64,000 nucleotides of DNA from Alistipes sp. (GTDB lineage Bacteria; Bacteroidota; Bacteroidia; Bacteroidales; Rikenellaceae): NCBI GenBank assembly GCA_017502025.1, contig JAFVVS010000103.1:23076-87075 (forward strand), in the 5' to 3' direction. How positions within the stretch are numbered: the first letter of the stretch is position 1; every line of letters begins with the position of its first letter. The translations under genes were made by a program, and so were the position numbers. Below the pieces are notes generated by a model, which ran no database searches, had not been told where the DNA came from, and saw only the letters and a program-made list of their open reading frames with translations. This document shows, piece after piece, positions 54,228 through 62,953 of the stretch.

Positions 54228-54352
54228 GGCTAGTAAGGGCCAGTAAGGGCTATTAAAGGCTAGTAAGGGTGAGCGCTCTTCTTTACTAGCCGTTACTAGC
54301 CCTTAATTACCCTTAATTCTGTTGCGCCTTGACCACGCTCAGAGTTCGCAAA
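54228..54352. repeat. Composite repeat element, copy C
   Basis: Between pgi and bL31B. Units GGCTAGTAAGG / inverted CTTACTAGCC form a hairpin with loop GGGTGAGCGCTC, then comes the conserved box TTGCGCCTTGAC ... GAGTTCGCAAA at 54322-54352. The box matches copy A in 24 of 26 compared bases, but the repeat unit is entirely different from copies A and B. A terminator follows 5 bp later, as in copy B. Confidence 0.85.
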
Positions 54353-54357
54353 GCAAA

Positions 54358-54394
54358 AAAAAGATAGACACTCGAAAAGAGTGTCTATCTTTTT
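54358..54394. terminator. Bidirectional terminator between pgi and bL31B
   Basis: Stem AAAAGATAGACACTC / GAGTGTCTATCTTTT (15 bp) with a GAAAA loop and A/T tails on both sides, so it works for both convergent genes. Confidence 0.92.
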
Positions 54395-54411
54395 CCATAG
54401 AAGAGCAAAAA

Positions 54412-54672
54412 TTACTTCTTCTTATCGTAGCGCTTTGCGTAACGGCTCATAAACTTATCCACACGACCGGCGGTATCTACCAACTTCATCTTACCAGTGT
54501 AGAATGGGTGAGATGTGTTAGAGATTTCCATCTTATACACGGGATAGGTTTCGCCGTTCACCTCGATGGTCTCCTTTGTCGAAACGGCGGACCTGCACAA
54601 AAACACGTGGTCATTCGACATATCCTTGAATGCCACCAAACGATAATTCTCTGGATGAATTCCCTTTTTCAT
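54412..54672 (-). CDS. rpmE2: 50S ribosomal protein bL31 type B
   Basis: An 86-residue ribosomal protein. Only one Cys (about residue 26), so the zinc-binding CxxC pairs of type A L31 are absent. MKKGIHPENYRLVAFKDMSN and SHPFYTGKMKLVDTAGRVDKF fit type B (given by key parts). Type B proteins replace the zinc form when zinc is scarce in some bacteria; in Bacteroidota it is often the only copy. Promoter box at 54722-54729. Confidence 0.95.
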   Translation of the reverse strand: MKKGIHPENYRLVAFKDMSNDHVFLCRSAVSTKETIEVNGETYPVYKMEISNTSHPFYTGKMKLVDTAGRVDKFMSRYAKRYDKKK

Positions 54673-54691
54673 CTTGAATGTGTTTTTTGTT

Positions 54692-54729
54692 AATTAAGTA
54701 CTTAATTGCAATAATGCGGTGCAAAGGTA
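54692..54729 (-). promoter_or_regulatory. bL31B promoter and leader palindrome
   Basis: A -7 box TACCTTTG on the minus strand (54722-54729), with a perfect 16-bp palindrome AATTAAGTACTTAATT at 54692-54707 about 15-30 nt downstream in the leader. It could be an operator or a leader hairpin for autoregulation. Confidence 0.55.
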
Positions 54730-54744
54730 GAATAAAAAATTCAG

Positions 54745-54911
54745 AATGCAAAATGCAAAATGCAAAATTTTCTACTTTTCCACCTTTTCATCCGAAAATT
54801 GGGGCGATTTCTCCGGAATGGAATATTGGGGAAAATAGAGAATTTAATGAATTTAGGGAATTTAGCGGACTCTCTAATCTCACTAAACTCCCTAATTTCT
54901 CTAATTTCCCT
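54745..54911. repeat. AATGCAA array and AATTTAGGGA palindrome
   Basis: First (AATGCAA)3 at 54745-54768. Then an imperfect hairpin (54837-54911) of AATTTAGGG units and inverted CCCTAATTT units. The hairpin lies just past the serS stop and may help end its transcript. The same unit pair occurs at 58284-58360 and 62871-62953. Confidence 0.8.
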
Positions 54912-54928
54912 TTTGAATAAGAGACCTG

Positions 54929-56200
54929 TTAGTCGATGAGGTCGAAACCTGTGTAAGGTCGTAGTACCTCTGGAATACGAATACCCTCCGGTGTCTGGTT
55001 GTTCTCCAACAACGCTGCCACGATACGAGGCAATGCCAACGACGAGCCGTTGAGCGTGTGAGCCAACTTGGTCTTCTTGTTCGAGTCCTTATAGCGGAGC
55101 TTCAAGCGGTTAGCCTGGAACGACTCGAAGTTCGACACCGATGAAACCTCCAACCAACGCTTCTGTGCCTCCGAATATACCTCGAAGTCGTAGGTAAGAG
55201 CCGAAGTGAAGGACATATCGCCACCGCAAAGGCGCAAGATACGATATGGCAAGCCGAGCGACTTAACCAAGCCCTCAACATGGGCAACCATACCATCGAG
55301 AGCCTCGTAAGAGTTCTCTGGCAATGCCAACTGCACGATCTCGACCTTGTCGAACTGGTGCAAGCGATTCAAGCCACGCACATCCTTACCATACGAGCCA
55401 GCCTCACGACGGAAGCAAGGGGTGTAGGCGGTCATCTTCACAGGGAACTCCTTCTCGTCGAGGATTACATCACGGAAGATGTTTGTTACAGGTACCTCTG
55501 CTGTTGGCACGAGGTAGAAGTTATCGGCCGTAGCGTGGTACATCTGTCCCTCCTTGTCTGGCAACTGACCTGTACCGAAGCCCGACGCCTCATTTACCAT
55601 TACAGGTGGCTCAACCTCCTGATAGCCAGCGGCTGTGTTGTAGTCGAGGAAGTAGTTGATGAGGGCACGCTGCAAACGAGCACCCTTACCCTTATAAACA
55701 GGGAAACCTGCGCCTGTAAGCTTCACGCCGAGGTCGAAGTCGATGATGTCGTACTTCTTCGCCAACTCCCAGTGTGGAAGTGGGTTTTCGGGCAACTCCG
55801 AGTAGTTCTCGTCAATCTTCACAACGAGGTTATCCTCGGCGGTCTTACCCTCGGGAACGATGTCGGCAGGGAAGTTAGGGAGCAATACGATCTGTGCCTG
55901 CAACTCTGCCGAAGCCTCCTCGTGCTTTGCCGAGAGCTCTGCCGACTTCGCCTTCAATGTGGCAACCTGCTGCTTGCGCTCCTCAGCCTCCTCACGACGA
56001 CCCTGCCCCATAAGCATACCAATCTCCTTGGCAGCCTTATTCTGCTCGGCAAGGCAGTTATCCAACTCTACTTGGAGAGCCTTGCGGGCATCGTCCAACT
56101 CCTCAATCTTTGCGATAATCGGTGCTGCATCAACACCCTTCTTGGCAAGCTTCTTAATTGCCAACTCCTTATCGCCACGCAATTGTTGTAGTGTAAGCAT
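54929..56200 (-). CDS. serS: Seryl-tRNA synthetase
   Basis: Class II aminoacyl-tRNA synthetase, 423 residues. An N-terminal coiled-coil arm (about 25-105) that grips tRNA-Ser is followed by the catalytic core with motif 2 (FRREAGSYGKDVRGLNRLHQF, shown by key part) and motif 3 (LNGSSLALPRIVAALLEN, key SxxALPR). Start 24 bp from its -7 box at 56223-56230. Divergent from the U32 gene. Confidence 0.97.
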   Translation of the reverse strand: MLTLQQLRGDKELAIKKLAKKGVDAAPIIAKIEELDDARKALQVELDNCLAEQNKAAKEIGMLMGQGRREEAEERKQQVATLKAKSAELSAKHEEASAELQAQIVLLPNFPADIVPEGKTAEDNLVVKIDENYSELPENPLPHWELAKKYDIIDFDLGVKLTGAGFPVYKGKGARLQRALINYFLDYNTAAGYQEVEPPVMVNEASGFGTGQLPDKEGQMYHATADNFYLVPTAEVPVTNIFRDVILDEKEFPVKMTAYTPCFRREAGSYGKDVRGLNRLHQFDKVEIVQLALPENSYEALDGMVAHVEGLVKSLGLPYRILRLCGGDMSFTSALTYDFEVYSEAQKRWLEVSSVSNFESFQANRLKLRYKDSNKKTKLAHTLNGSSLALPRIVAALLENNQTPEGIRIPEVLRPYTGFDLID

Positions 56201-56222
56201 ATACTTAAATTATATTTTGGCA

Positions 56223-56282
56223 CAAAGATATATAAATAAACGGAAAACGGAAAACGGAAAACGGAAAACTTAACTATCTTTG
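56223..56282. promoter_or_regulatory. Divergent promoters sharing one heptamer array (serS and U32)
   Basis: Minus-strand box TATCTTTG (56223-56230) for serS and plus-strand box TATCTTTG (56275-56282) for the U32 gene. Between them a (CGGAAAA)4 array (56241-56269) occupies the -33 region of both. It ends 5 bp from the U32 box and 10 bp from the serS box. Confidence 0.7.
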
Positions 56283-56303
56283 CACTATAATTCTGCGTTA
56301 ACG

Positions 56304-58124
56304 ATGAGAAAACTGGAACTTTTGGCACCTGCAAAGGACTACGACACAGCGGTTGATGCTATCGACTGCGGTGCCGATGCTGTATATATCGGTGCAGGAA
56401 AGTTCGGTGCTCGCCACTCGGCAACCAATGCCGTAGAGGATATTGCACGAGTTGCGGAGTATGCCCACCGCTATGGCGTGAAGGTCTATGCAACGCTCAA
56501 CACTCTGCTCTTCGACCACGAGTTGGAGGAGGCTCGTGAACAGGCTCTCGCCTTGATTAAGGCGGGTGTCGATGCGCTTATTGTGCAGGATATGGCGTAT
56601 TGGAAGATGAATCTGCCGATAGCACTGCACGCCTCGACACAGACCAACTGCGCCTCACCCGAGAGGGTAAAATTCTTCGAGGAGATGGGCTTTGCGAGGG
56701 CGATTTTGGAGCGTTCGTTATCGAAAAACGATATCGCCGAGATTCGCAAGGCGACAAATATCGAGTTGGAAGCCTTTGTTCACGGCGCAATCTGCGTATC
56801 GCAGAGTGGTCGTTGCTTCTTCTCTCGCTCGACCTCGGAGCGCAGTGGCAACCGTGGCGAATGTAGCCAGCCGTGCCGCTTGGAGTACGACCTCTGCAAC
56901 GATAAGGGCGAAACAATCATCAAGAGCAAGCACCTTCTTTCGGTGCGTGACCTCGACCTCTCGGCTCGATTGGGCGAGATGATTGACTTGGGTATCTGCT
57001 CGTTCAAAATCGAGGGCAGATTGAAAGATCGCACCTATGTCCGCAATATCGTAAGCCTCTACCGCCAACTTCTCGACCGAGAGATTGCCTGTCGCAACGA
57101 TGTCGAGCGCAGTTCGGTGGGGCGCAGTACGATAGAGTTCGAGCCTAATGCTTCACGCACATTTACCCGTGGTGCAGGCGAATACTTCTTCGACGGCAAG
57201 TGTCGTGATGTAGCATCGTTCGATACCCCGAAGGCTATGGGCGAGCGAATTGGCAAAGTTGCGAGAGCAGACCGCCGAGGTATCGTTCTCGACCGCAAGC
57301 ACGACCTCGCAACGGGCGATGGCGTATGTTTTATTGTCGATGGCTCGTTGGTTGGCACAAATGTCGTAGGCGTGGAGGGCGATAGGGTGCAACTCAACCG
57401 CTACGATGGCGTGGCTGTGGGTGTGGAGTTGTTCCGCAACTACAACCGATTGTTCTCGCAAGCGGTGGAGCGCAGTCGAGTGAAGCGCACGATTGCAGTA
57501 GATTTGAATTTGAAGTTCGAGCAAGATAAAATAACCCTTACTGCGACCGACGAAACGGGTTGCGAGGGCTCGGCTATGGTGGAGCACGCATTCGAGGCGG
57601 TGCGAGATGCGGCAAAGGGCGAGGAGGCTCTGCGCCGACAACTCTCCCGTTCGGGCGATACGATGTTCGAGGTGCGTGATATCGCAATCGAAAACCTCGG
57701 CTTTGTGCCTATGTCGGTGGTAGGAGAGTTGCGCCGTGAAACGCTTAATAACCTTGAAATAAGCCGTTTGTCGGACTATGAATTTGAGTTGCACTCGGCT
57801 TCGTTTATCGACTCGACAAATCGTTGGGAGCGCAAGGCGCAATATCCGTCGAAGGTGCTCACTCCGCAAGATAATGTAACAAACCACCTTGCGAGGGAGT
57901 TCTATGCCGAGTGTGGCGTGGAGGAGATTGCCGAGGGTTTGGATTGCCGACCTTCGACCGCCGGCGAGCAGGTGATAATTTCGGACTACTGCATCCGCCG
58001 AGAGATTGGCGAGTGCTTGAAGGAGCGACCACGCTTAAAAGGCGACCTCTACCTGGTGCGTGGCACGAAGAAGTATCGTTTGTGCTTCGACTGCAAGGCG
58101 TGTCAGATGAAAATCTCTGATTAG
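56304..58124 (+). CDS. Peptidase U32 family protein (RlhA/YhbU-like)
   Basis: A 606-residue U32-family protein with a C-terminal DUF3656/collagenase-like part. The family signature is clear: EAFVHGAICVSQSGRCFFSR at about 156-175, then the Cys cluster GNRGECSQPCRLEYDL and a further C-x-C pair near the C-terminus (CFDCKACQMK). The Cys set suggests an Fe-S site, as in U32 proteins that hydroxylate rRNA or tRNA (RlhA, TrhP). So an RNA-hydroxylation role is at least as likely as proteolysis. ATG at 56304 chosen over a TTG at 56280 in the promoter. Confidence 0.93.
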   Translation: MRKLELLAPAKDYDTAVDAIDCGADAVYIGAGKFGARHSATNAVEDIARVAEYAHRYGVKVYATLNTLLFDHELEEAREQALALIKAGVDALIVQDMAYWKMNLPIALHASTQTNCASPERVKFFEEMGFARAILERSLSKNDIAEIRKATNIELEAFVHGAICVSQSGRCFFSRSTSERSGNRGECSQPCRLEYDLCNDKGETIIKSKHLLSVRDLDLSARLGEMIDLGICSFKIEGRLKDRTYVRNIVSLYRQLLDREIACRNDVERSSVGRSTIEFEPNASRTFTRGAGEYFFDGKCRDVASFDTPKAMGERIGKVARADRRGIVLDRKHDLATGDGVCFIVDGSLVGTNVVGVEGDRVQLNRYDGVAVGVELFRNYNRLFSQAVERSRVKRTIAVDLNLKFEQDKITLTATDETGCEGSAMVEHAFEAVRDAAKGEEALRRQLSRSGDTMFEVRDIAIENLGFVPMSVVGELRRETLNNLEISRLSDYEFELHSASFIDSTNRWERKAQYPSKVLTPQDNVTNHLAREFYAECGVEEIAEGLDCRPSTAGEQVIISDYCIRREIGECLKERPRLKGDLYLVRGTKKYRLCFDCKACQMKISD

Positions 58125-58262
58125 ACGAAAGACGAAAGACGAAAGACGAGAGACGAACCGACGCAGCGGAGCGAGAGCAGATGGTGCTTGCACACTATGC
58201 CGAGCCGCAAGGAGGAAAAGCCTGCGCAAGCAGGGTTAAAGACGAAAGACGAGAGTTTTTCG
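58125..58262. repeat. GACGAAA array with embedded TGCTTGCA-ACTATGC repeat, copy 2
   Basis: (GACGAAA)3-4 immediately after the U32 stop, again at 58242-58258. Between the two arrays is a ~75-bp block containing TGCTTGCACACTATGCCGAG (58185-58204), which matches the block upstream of clpP. The layout looks like an insertion into a tandem array, or a hairpin cargo between arms. Confidence 0.7.
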
Positions 58263-58283
58263 TCTTTTCTTTTTGGGCTTTTA

Positions 58284-58360
58284 GTGAGATTAGAGAAATT
58301 AGGGAGTTTAGCGATGCGCCTATCCCTAAATTCATTAAATTCCCTATGCTCCCTATGTCG
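58284..58360. repeat. AATTAGGGAGTTTAG palindrome
   Basis: Direct AAATTAGGGAGTTTAG units followed by inverted CCCTAAATTCATTAAATTCCC units with a GCGATGCGCC loop. It belongs to the same unit family as 54837-54911 and 62871-62953. Confidence 0.75.
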
Positions 58361-58387
58361 TGGGTATGATTTTTAATACCTGTGAGG

Positions 58388-58506
58388 GTTGGAGTAAGAC
58401 AAATGAGACCTATGGGACAAATAAGACCAATGGGAATTTATATTTTGGCGTTACCCATTAGTCCCATTGGTCGTATAGGTCTCATTACTCCCATTTCCAA
58501 CGCCAC
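58388..58506. repeat. GAGACCTATGGGA palindrome
   Basis: Imperfect hairpin: AATGAGACCTATGGGAC ... AAGACCAATGGGAA on one arm and TTACCCATTAGTCCC ... GTCGTATAGGTCTCATT on the other. Units are about 14 bp, unlike the heptamer families. The 570-bp gap between U32 and the methyltransferase gene is made of this and neighbouring repeats; no gene was found. Confidence 0.8.
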
Positions 58507-58521
58507 CAAAACAACAAAGCT

Positions 58522-58573
58522 TCCGCAGAAAAAATCTGCGAAGGGAGAAATCACTCCTTCGGAATGACGACTT
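58522..58573 (-). repeat. CGTCATTCCGAA-type repeat, copy 2
   Basis: On the minus strand GTCGTCATTCCGAAGGAG, then a CTTCGCAGA / TCTGCGGAAG hairpin. It shares the GTCGTCATT(C/G)CGA start with 43294-43333. Confidence 0.5.
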
Positions 58574-58594
58574 ATTTAATTGCTAAATCAAAAA

Positions 58595-58690
<96 letters not shown>

Positions 58691-58694
58691 AGTT

Positions 58695-59573
58695 ATGAAC
58701 TTAACACCAAACTTTAAGGATTACGAGTTGATTGACTCGGGCGAGGGCGAGAAGTTGGAGCGATTTGGTCGCTACACCTTGCGCCGACCTGAGCCACAGG
58801 CGGTATGGCGCAAGTCGCTCGACGAAAAGGAGTGGCAACGCCTGGCAGATGCCTCATTCCTCCGCACCGACCGCAGTGAGGAGCGTGGCGAGTGGCGCAA
58901 CAAGCCACAGATGAAGGATCGCTGGAATATCCGCTACGACTATAAGGATATGCACCTCACGATGCGCCTGGCTTGTACCGCATTCAAGCACATAGGAGTT
59001 TTCCCCGAGCAGGCGGCAAATTGGAACTTTATATACGACACTTGCCGTGCGAAGTTGGAGCGCAAGGGTGCAAAACCAAAGGTTTTGAACTTGTTTGCCT
59101 ACACGGGTGGTGCAACCCTCGCAGCAGCGGCTTCGGGCGCAGAGGTTACCCATGTCGACTCGGTGAAGCAGGTGGTGACTTGGTCACGAGAGAATATGGA
59201 GTCGAGCAACCTCGACGGCATTCGTTGGATAGTGGAGGATGCGCTGAAATTTGTTCAGCGTGAGGTGCGCCGTGGCAACCGCTACGACGGTATTATCCTC
59301 GACCCACCGGCATACGGCCGTGGTGCAAATGGCGAGAAGTGGGTGTTGGAGCAGAATATCGCCGAGATGTTGGAGGCGTGCTCGGAATTGCTTGCCGAGG
59401 ATGGCTTCTTGGTGCTGAATTTGTACTCTATGGGACTCTCCTCGACCATTGCGAGAACGCTTGTGCATCAGATGTTTGGCACACCTGCAAAGGAGGAGTT
59501 TGGCGAGTTATACTTCACCGATAGAGCCGACAAGGAGTTGCCATTCGGTACATACTACCGAATGAAGCGATAA
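58695..59573 (+). CDS. Class I SAM-dependent rRNA methyltransferase (RlmI-like catalytic domain)
   Basis: A 292-residue methyltransferase lacking the N-terminal PUA domain of E. coli RlmI. SAM motif I is LNLFAYTGGATLAAAASGA at about 133-151, and motif IV is ILDPPAYGRG at about 200-209. It fits the COG1092 C-terminal family, which methylates cytosine C5 in 23S rRNA or related sites; the exact base is unknown. Followed after 28 bp by rnr, probably co-transcribed. Confidence 0.9.
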   Translation: MNLTPNFKDYELIDSGEGEKLERFGRYTLRRPEPQAVWRKSLDEKEWQRLADASFLRTDRSEERGEWRNKPQMKDRWNIRYDYKDMHLTMRLACTAFKHIGVFPEQAANWNFIYDTCRAKLERKGAKPKVLNLFAYTGGATLAAAASGAEVTHVDSVKQVVTWSRENMESSNLDGIRWIVEDALKFVQREVRRGNRYDGIILDPPAYGRGANGEKWVLEQNIAEMLEACSELLAEDGFLVLNLYSMGLSSTIARTLVHQMFGTPAKEEFGELYFTDRADKELPFGTYYRMKR

Positions 59574-59601
59574 ATGGATTGATTACAAAAAGGATGAAAA
59601 G

Positions 59602-61764
59602 ATGAAAGAGAGAAAGACAAAGCGAACAAACAAGAAGAGTAAGAAGATTTCATTCAATGACCGTGCGGGATTTATCGTGAATGCGTTTCGTGAGATGCCC
59701 GAGAAGCGGTTTACACTCAAATATTTGGCTGCCGCATCGGGAGGAGCCGACAAGGAGGGTCGCAACCTCACAAAACATATCCTCGACACCCTGCTCGAAC
59801 AGGGCTACATCGAGGCAGAGGGCAAGGGCAAATACCACCTCAGCCGTAGCAAAATGCCACGCTACGAGGGTGTGGTCGATATGGCGGCCTCGGGTGCGAT
59901 GTATGTGCAGTGCGAGGGGCTGGATAGCGATATCTTTGTTCATCAGCGCAATACCCGCAACGCTCTGAATGGCGATAGGGTGGAGGTTATCGTGACCCAC
60001 ACCTCACGCAACGGAGCCAAGGAGGGCGAGATTTCGAAGGTGTTGGAGCGTTCGCCTCGTTGCTATGCAGGTCGTGTGGAGATTGCATCGAAGACGATGG
60101 CGATAGTGGTGCCCGACTCTCGCAAAATGGCTGTCGATATTGCTATTTCACTCAAAAAATACCCCGACCTCAAACAAGGCGACAAGGTGGCGGTGCGCAT
60201 CGTCGATTGGCGAGATGGCGACCGCTTGCCACAGGGCGAATTGGTAGATATCTTGGGTGCTGCGGGCGATAACGATGCCGAGATGCACGCCATTTTGCTC
60301 GAATACGACCTGCCTTACAAGTTCGAGGAACAGGTCGAGAGGGCGGCAAATGCCATTGACGGTCGCATCACCGAGCGAGATATTGCCGAGCGAAGAGATA
60401 TGCGCCGTGTGCCAACCCTCACGATTGACCCGGCAGATGCAAAGGACTTCGACGATGCGCTCTCGATACAAAAGATTGGCGAGGGTAAGTGGGAGGTCGG
60501 AGTTCATATTGCCGATGTTACCCACTATGTCCGCCCCGACTCCACAATTGATGACGAGGCAATAGAGCGAGGCACTTCGGTCTATCTGGTCGATAGAACA
60601 ATTCCGATGTTACCCGAGCGTTTGTGCAATGACCTCTGTTCGTTGCGACCACACGAGGATAAGTTGGCCTTTTCTGCCATTTTCCACATTGACGAGAAGG
60701 GTAAAATCTCGCAGGAGTGGTTCGGTCGCACCGTTATTCACTCCGACCGTCGCTTCGCCTACGAGGAGGCTCAAAAGGTTATCGAGACAGGCGAGGGCGA
60801 TATGAAGGAGGAGATTTTGACTATGCACAACCTTGCACAGACCCTCCGCAAGGAGCGTTTCCGCAAGGGTGCGATTGCCTTCTCACGCCGTGAGGCGAAG
60901 TTCCACCTCGACGAGAAGGGCAAGCCTACGGGGGTTTATTTCAAGGTGCAGAAGGAGGCTAACCAGCTTATCGAGGAGTTTATGCTCCTTGCAAATCGCC
61001 GTGTGGCGGAGTTCTGCGCAAAGGCGCACGGCAAGGAGCGCACGATGGTTTTCCGTGTTCACGATGTGCCAAATAGCGATAAGTTCGAGCGTTTCCGTTC
61101 GTTTATCTTGCGCTTTGGTCATATCTTCAAGTCGTCAATCGAAAAGGGCAATGCCGCAGCAAAGGAGTTGAACAAGTTGCTCGCCACAATCAAGGGCAAG
61201 CCCGAGGAGAATGTCGTTTCGACACTCGCCATCCGTTCGATGGCAAAGGCGGTATATACCACCGACAACATCGGTCACTACGGCTTGGCGTTCCCATACT
61301 ATACCCACTTTACATCGCCAATTCGCCGCTATCCAGATATGATGGTGCATCGCTTGTTGCAGCGCTATCTCGACGGCAAACGCTCAGCCGACAAGGATAT
61401 GCACGAGTCGTTGTGCGTGCGTTGCTCGGAGCGAGAGGTTATCGCAGCCGAGGCGGAGCGTGCTTCGATAAAGTATAAAATGGTGGAGTATATGGCGGAT
61501 AAGATTGGCGAGGAGTTCGACGGTCACATCTCGGGTATGAGCGAGTGGGGAATCTTCGTGGAGTTGGAGGATTCGATTGTTGAGGGTATGATGCTTATGC
61601 GAGATATCCCTGGCGACTACTACCAATTCGACGAGGAGCGCTACGAGGTCTTCGGACACTCGACGGGCAAGGTATTCACCATTGGCGACAAGGTGCGTAT
61701 CCGTGTAAAGAGTGCCGACCTGCGCCGAAGATTGCTCGATTTTGAATATGTAAGTAGCTTATAG
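59602..61764 (+). CDS. rnr: Ribonuclease R
   Basis: 3'-5' exoribonuclease that degrades structured RNA. The 720 residues match the family. A basic N-terminus (MKERKTKRTNKKSKK), cold-shock/OB domains, the RNB catalytic core with DPADAKDFDDALS (about 275-287), and a C-terminal S1 domain (about 640-715) are seen. Ends at the TAG whose last base overlaps the possible GTG of mqnC, so translation is probably coupled. Confidence 0.97.
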   Translation: MKERKTKRTNKKSKKISFNDRAGFIVNAFREMPEKRFTLKYLAAASGGADKEGRNLTKHILDTLLEQGYIEAEGKGKYHLSRSKMPRYEGVVDMAASGAMYVQCEGLDSDIFVHQRNTRNALNGDRVEVIVTHTSRNGAKEGEISKVLERSPRCYAGRVEIASKTMAIVVPDSRKMAVDIAISLKKYPDLKQGDKVAVRIVDWRDGDRLPQGELVDILGAAGDNDAEMHAILLEYDLPYKFEEQVERAANAIDGRITERDIAERRDMRRVPTLTIDPADAKDFDDALSIQKIGEGKWEVGVHIADVTHYVRPDSTIDDEAIERGTSVYLVDRTIPMLPERLCNDLCSLRPHEDKLAFSAIFHIDEKGKISQEWFGRTVIHSDRRFAYEEAQKVIETGEGDMKEEILTMHNLAQTLRKERFRKGAIAFSRREAKFHLDEKGKPTGVYFKVQKEANQLIEEFMLLANRRVAEFCAKAHGKERTMVFRVHDVPNSDKFERFRSFILRFGHIFKSSIEKGNAAAKELNKLLATIKGKPEENVVSTLAIRSMAKAVYTTDNIGHYGLAFPYYTHFTSPIRRYPDMMVHRLLQRYLDGKRSADKDMHESLCVRCSEREVIAAEAERASIKYKMVEYMADKIGEEFDGHISGMSEWGIFVELEDSIVEGMMLMRDIPGDYYQFDEERYEVFGHSTGKVFTIGDKVRIRVKSADLRRRLLDFEYVSSL

Positions 61765-61766
61765 TG

Positions 61767-62858
61767 ATGGGGTTGCAAAGAATATACGACAAGGCATTTG
61801 CGGGGGAGCGAATTTCGGCAGAGGAGGCTCTGCGCTTATGGCGTAAGGCTCCGTTGCACGAGTTGGCGGAGCAGGCCGACCGCTTGCGAGCCGAGAAGGT
61901 TGCCGACCCGACAGTTGTGACTTGGCAAATCGACCGCAACGTAAACACCACCAACGTATGCGTGTCGGGGTGTCGCTTCTGCAACTTCCACTGCAAACCT
62001 CACCAAGTCGAAAAGCACTTTATAACCCCAATCGAGGAGTATATCCGCAAGACCGAGGAGATGTTTGCCCTCGGTGGCGACCAACTTCTCTTGCAGGGCG
62101 GTATGCACCCGAAACTCGGCATAGAGTACTACGAGGAGCTGTTCTGCGCCCTCAAAGAGCACTTCCCAACGCTTCGCCTGAACGCCCTTGGAGCGCCTGA
62201 GGTGGCACATATCGCAAAGATTAGCAACATCTCGACGCAAGAGGTTTTGGAGCGACTCCGCAATGCCGGTTTATCGTCGTTGCCTGGTGCCGGAGCCGAG
62301 ATTTTGGTGGAGCGAGTGCGCAAAATCATCTCGCCCGCAAAGCCGAGTGCCGAGGAGTGGCTGCGAGTGATGCACGAGGCGCACGAGATGAATATCCCTA
62401 CCACCGCAACGATGATGTATGGTCATATCGAAACAATCGAGGAGCGCATCGAGCACCTTATCCGTCTGCGTGACTTGCAAGCCGACTGCCCCGAAGGAAA
62501 CTATGGCTTCACCGCCTTTATTCCGTGGATTTTCCGCTCGGAGGGTACGCAGCTCGAACAGATGGGCTACTCGACCCACTTCTCGCCAACGGAGTATCTG
62601 CGCCTGATTGCGGTGGCACGTTTGGTGTTGAACAATATCCGCAATATTCAGGCATCGTGGCTTACGGTGGGTAAGCAGACGGCACAGATAGCACTCCACA
62701 GCGGAGCGAACGATATGGGCTCGATTATGATTGAGGAGAATGTGGTATCGTCGGCAGGCGCACACAACCGCTTCGACCGAGAGGGCATACAGCAAGCCAT
62801 TCGTGAGGCGGGCTTTACTCCTCGACTGAGAAATCAACTTTACGAGTACAGAGAATAA
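61767..62858 (+). CDS. mqnC: Cyclic dehypoxanthinyl futalosine synthase
   Basis: Radical SAM enzyme of the futalosine route to menaquinone. 363 residues. The radical SAM cluster is Cys65-x3-Cys69-x2-Cys72 in TTNVCVSGCRFCNF. MqnC-type blocks LLQGGMHPKLGIEYYEELF, SLPGAGAEILVERVR, TTATMMYGHIET and LEENVVSxAGA-like SIMIEENVVSSAGAHN are clear (key parts). MqnE differs in these blocks. ATG at 61767, one codon after a GTG overlapping the rnr stop. The other mqn genes are not in this window. Confidence 0.92.
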   Translation: MGLQRIYDKAFAGERISAEEALRLWRKAPLHELAEQADRLRAEKVADPTVVTWQIDRNVNTTNVCVSGCRFCNFHCKPHQVEKHFITPIEEYIRKTEEMFALGGDQLLLQGGMHPKLGIEYYEELFCALKEHFPTLRLNALGAPEVAHIAKISNISTQEVLERLRNAGLSSLPGAGAEILVERVRKIISPAKPSAEEWLRVMHEAHEMNIPTTATMMYGHIETIEERIEHLIRLRDLQADCPEGNYGFTAFIPWIFRSEGTQLEQMGYSTHFSPTEYLRLIAVARLVLNNIRNIQASWLTVGKQTAQIALHSGANDMGSIMIEENVVSSAGAHNRFDREGIQQAIREAGFTPRLRNQLYEYRE

Positions 62859-62870
62859 AAAACGAGCAGA

Positions 62871-62953
62871 GAAGTTAAAGAATTTAGGGAGTTTAATGAT
62901 TATTGTAGCATCACTAAACTCCCTATTTTCACTATATTCCCTAAATTCACTTC
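62871..62953. repeat. AATTTAGGGAGTTTA palindrome between mqnC and rimM
   Basis: Hairpin AGAAGT ... AATTTAGGGAGTTTAATGAT / ATCACTAAACTCCCTA ... TTCACTTCT. Sits between two convergent genes that lack another terminator, so it may end both transcripts. The unit is the same as at 54837 and 58284. Confidence 0.82.
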
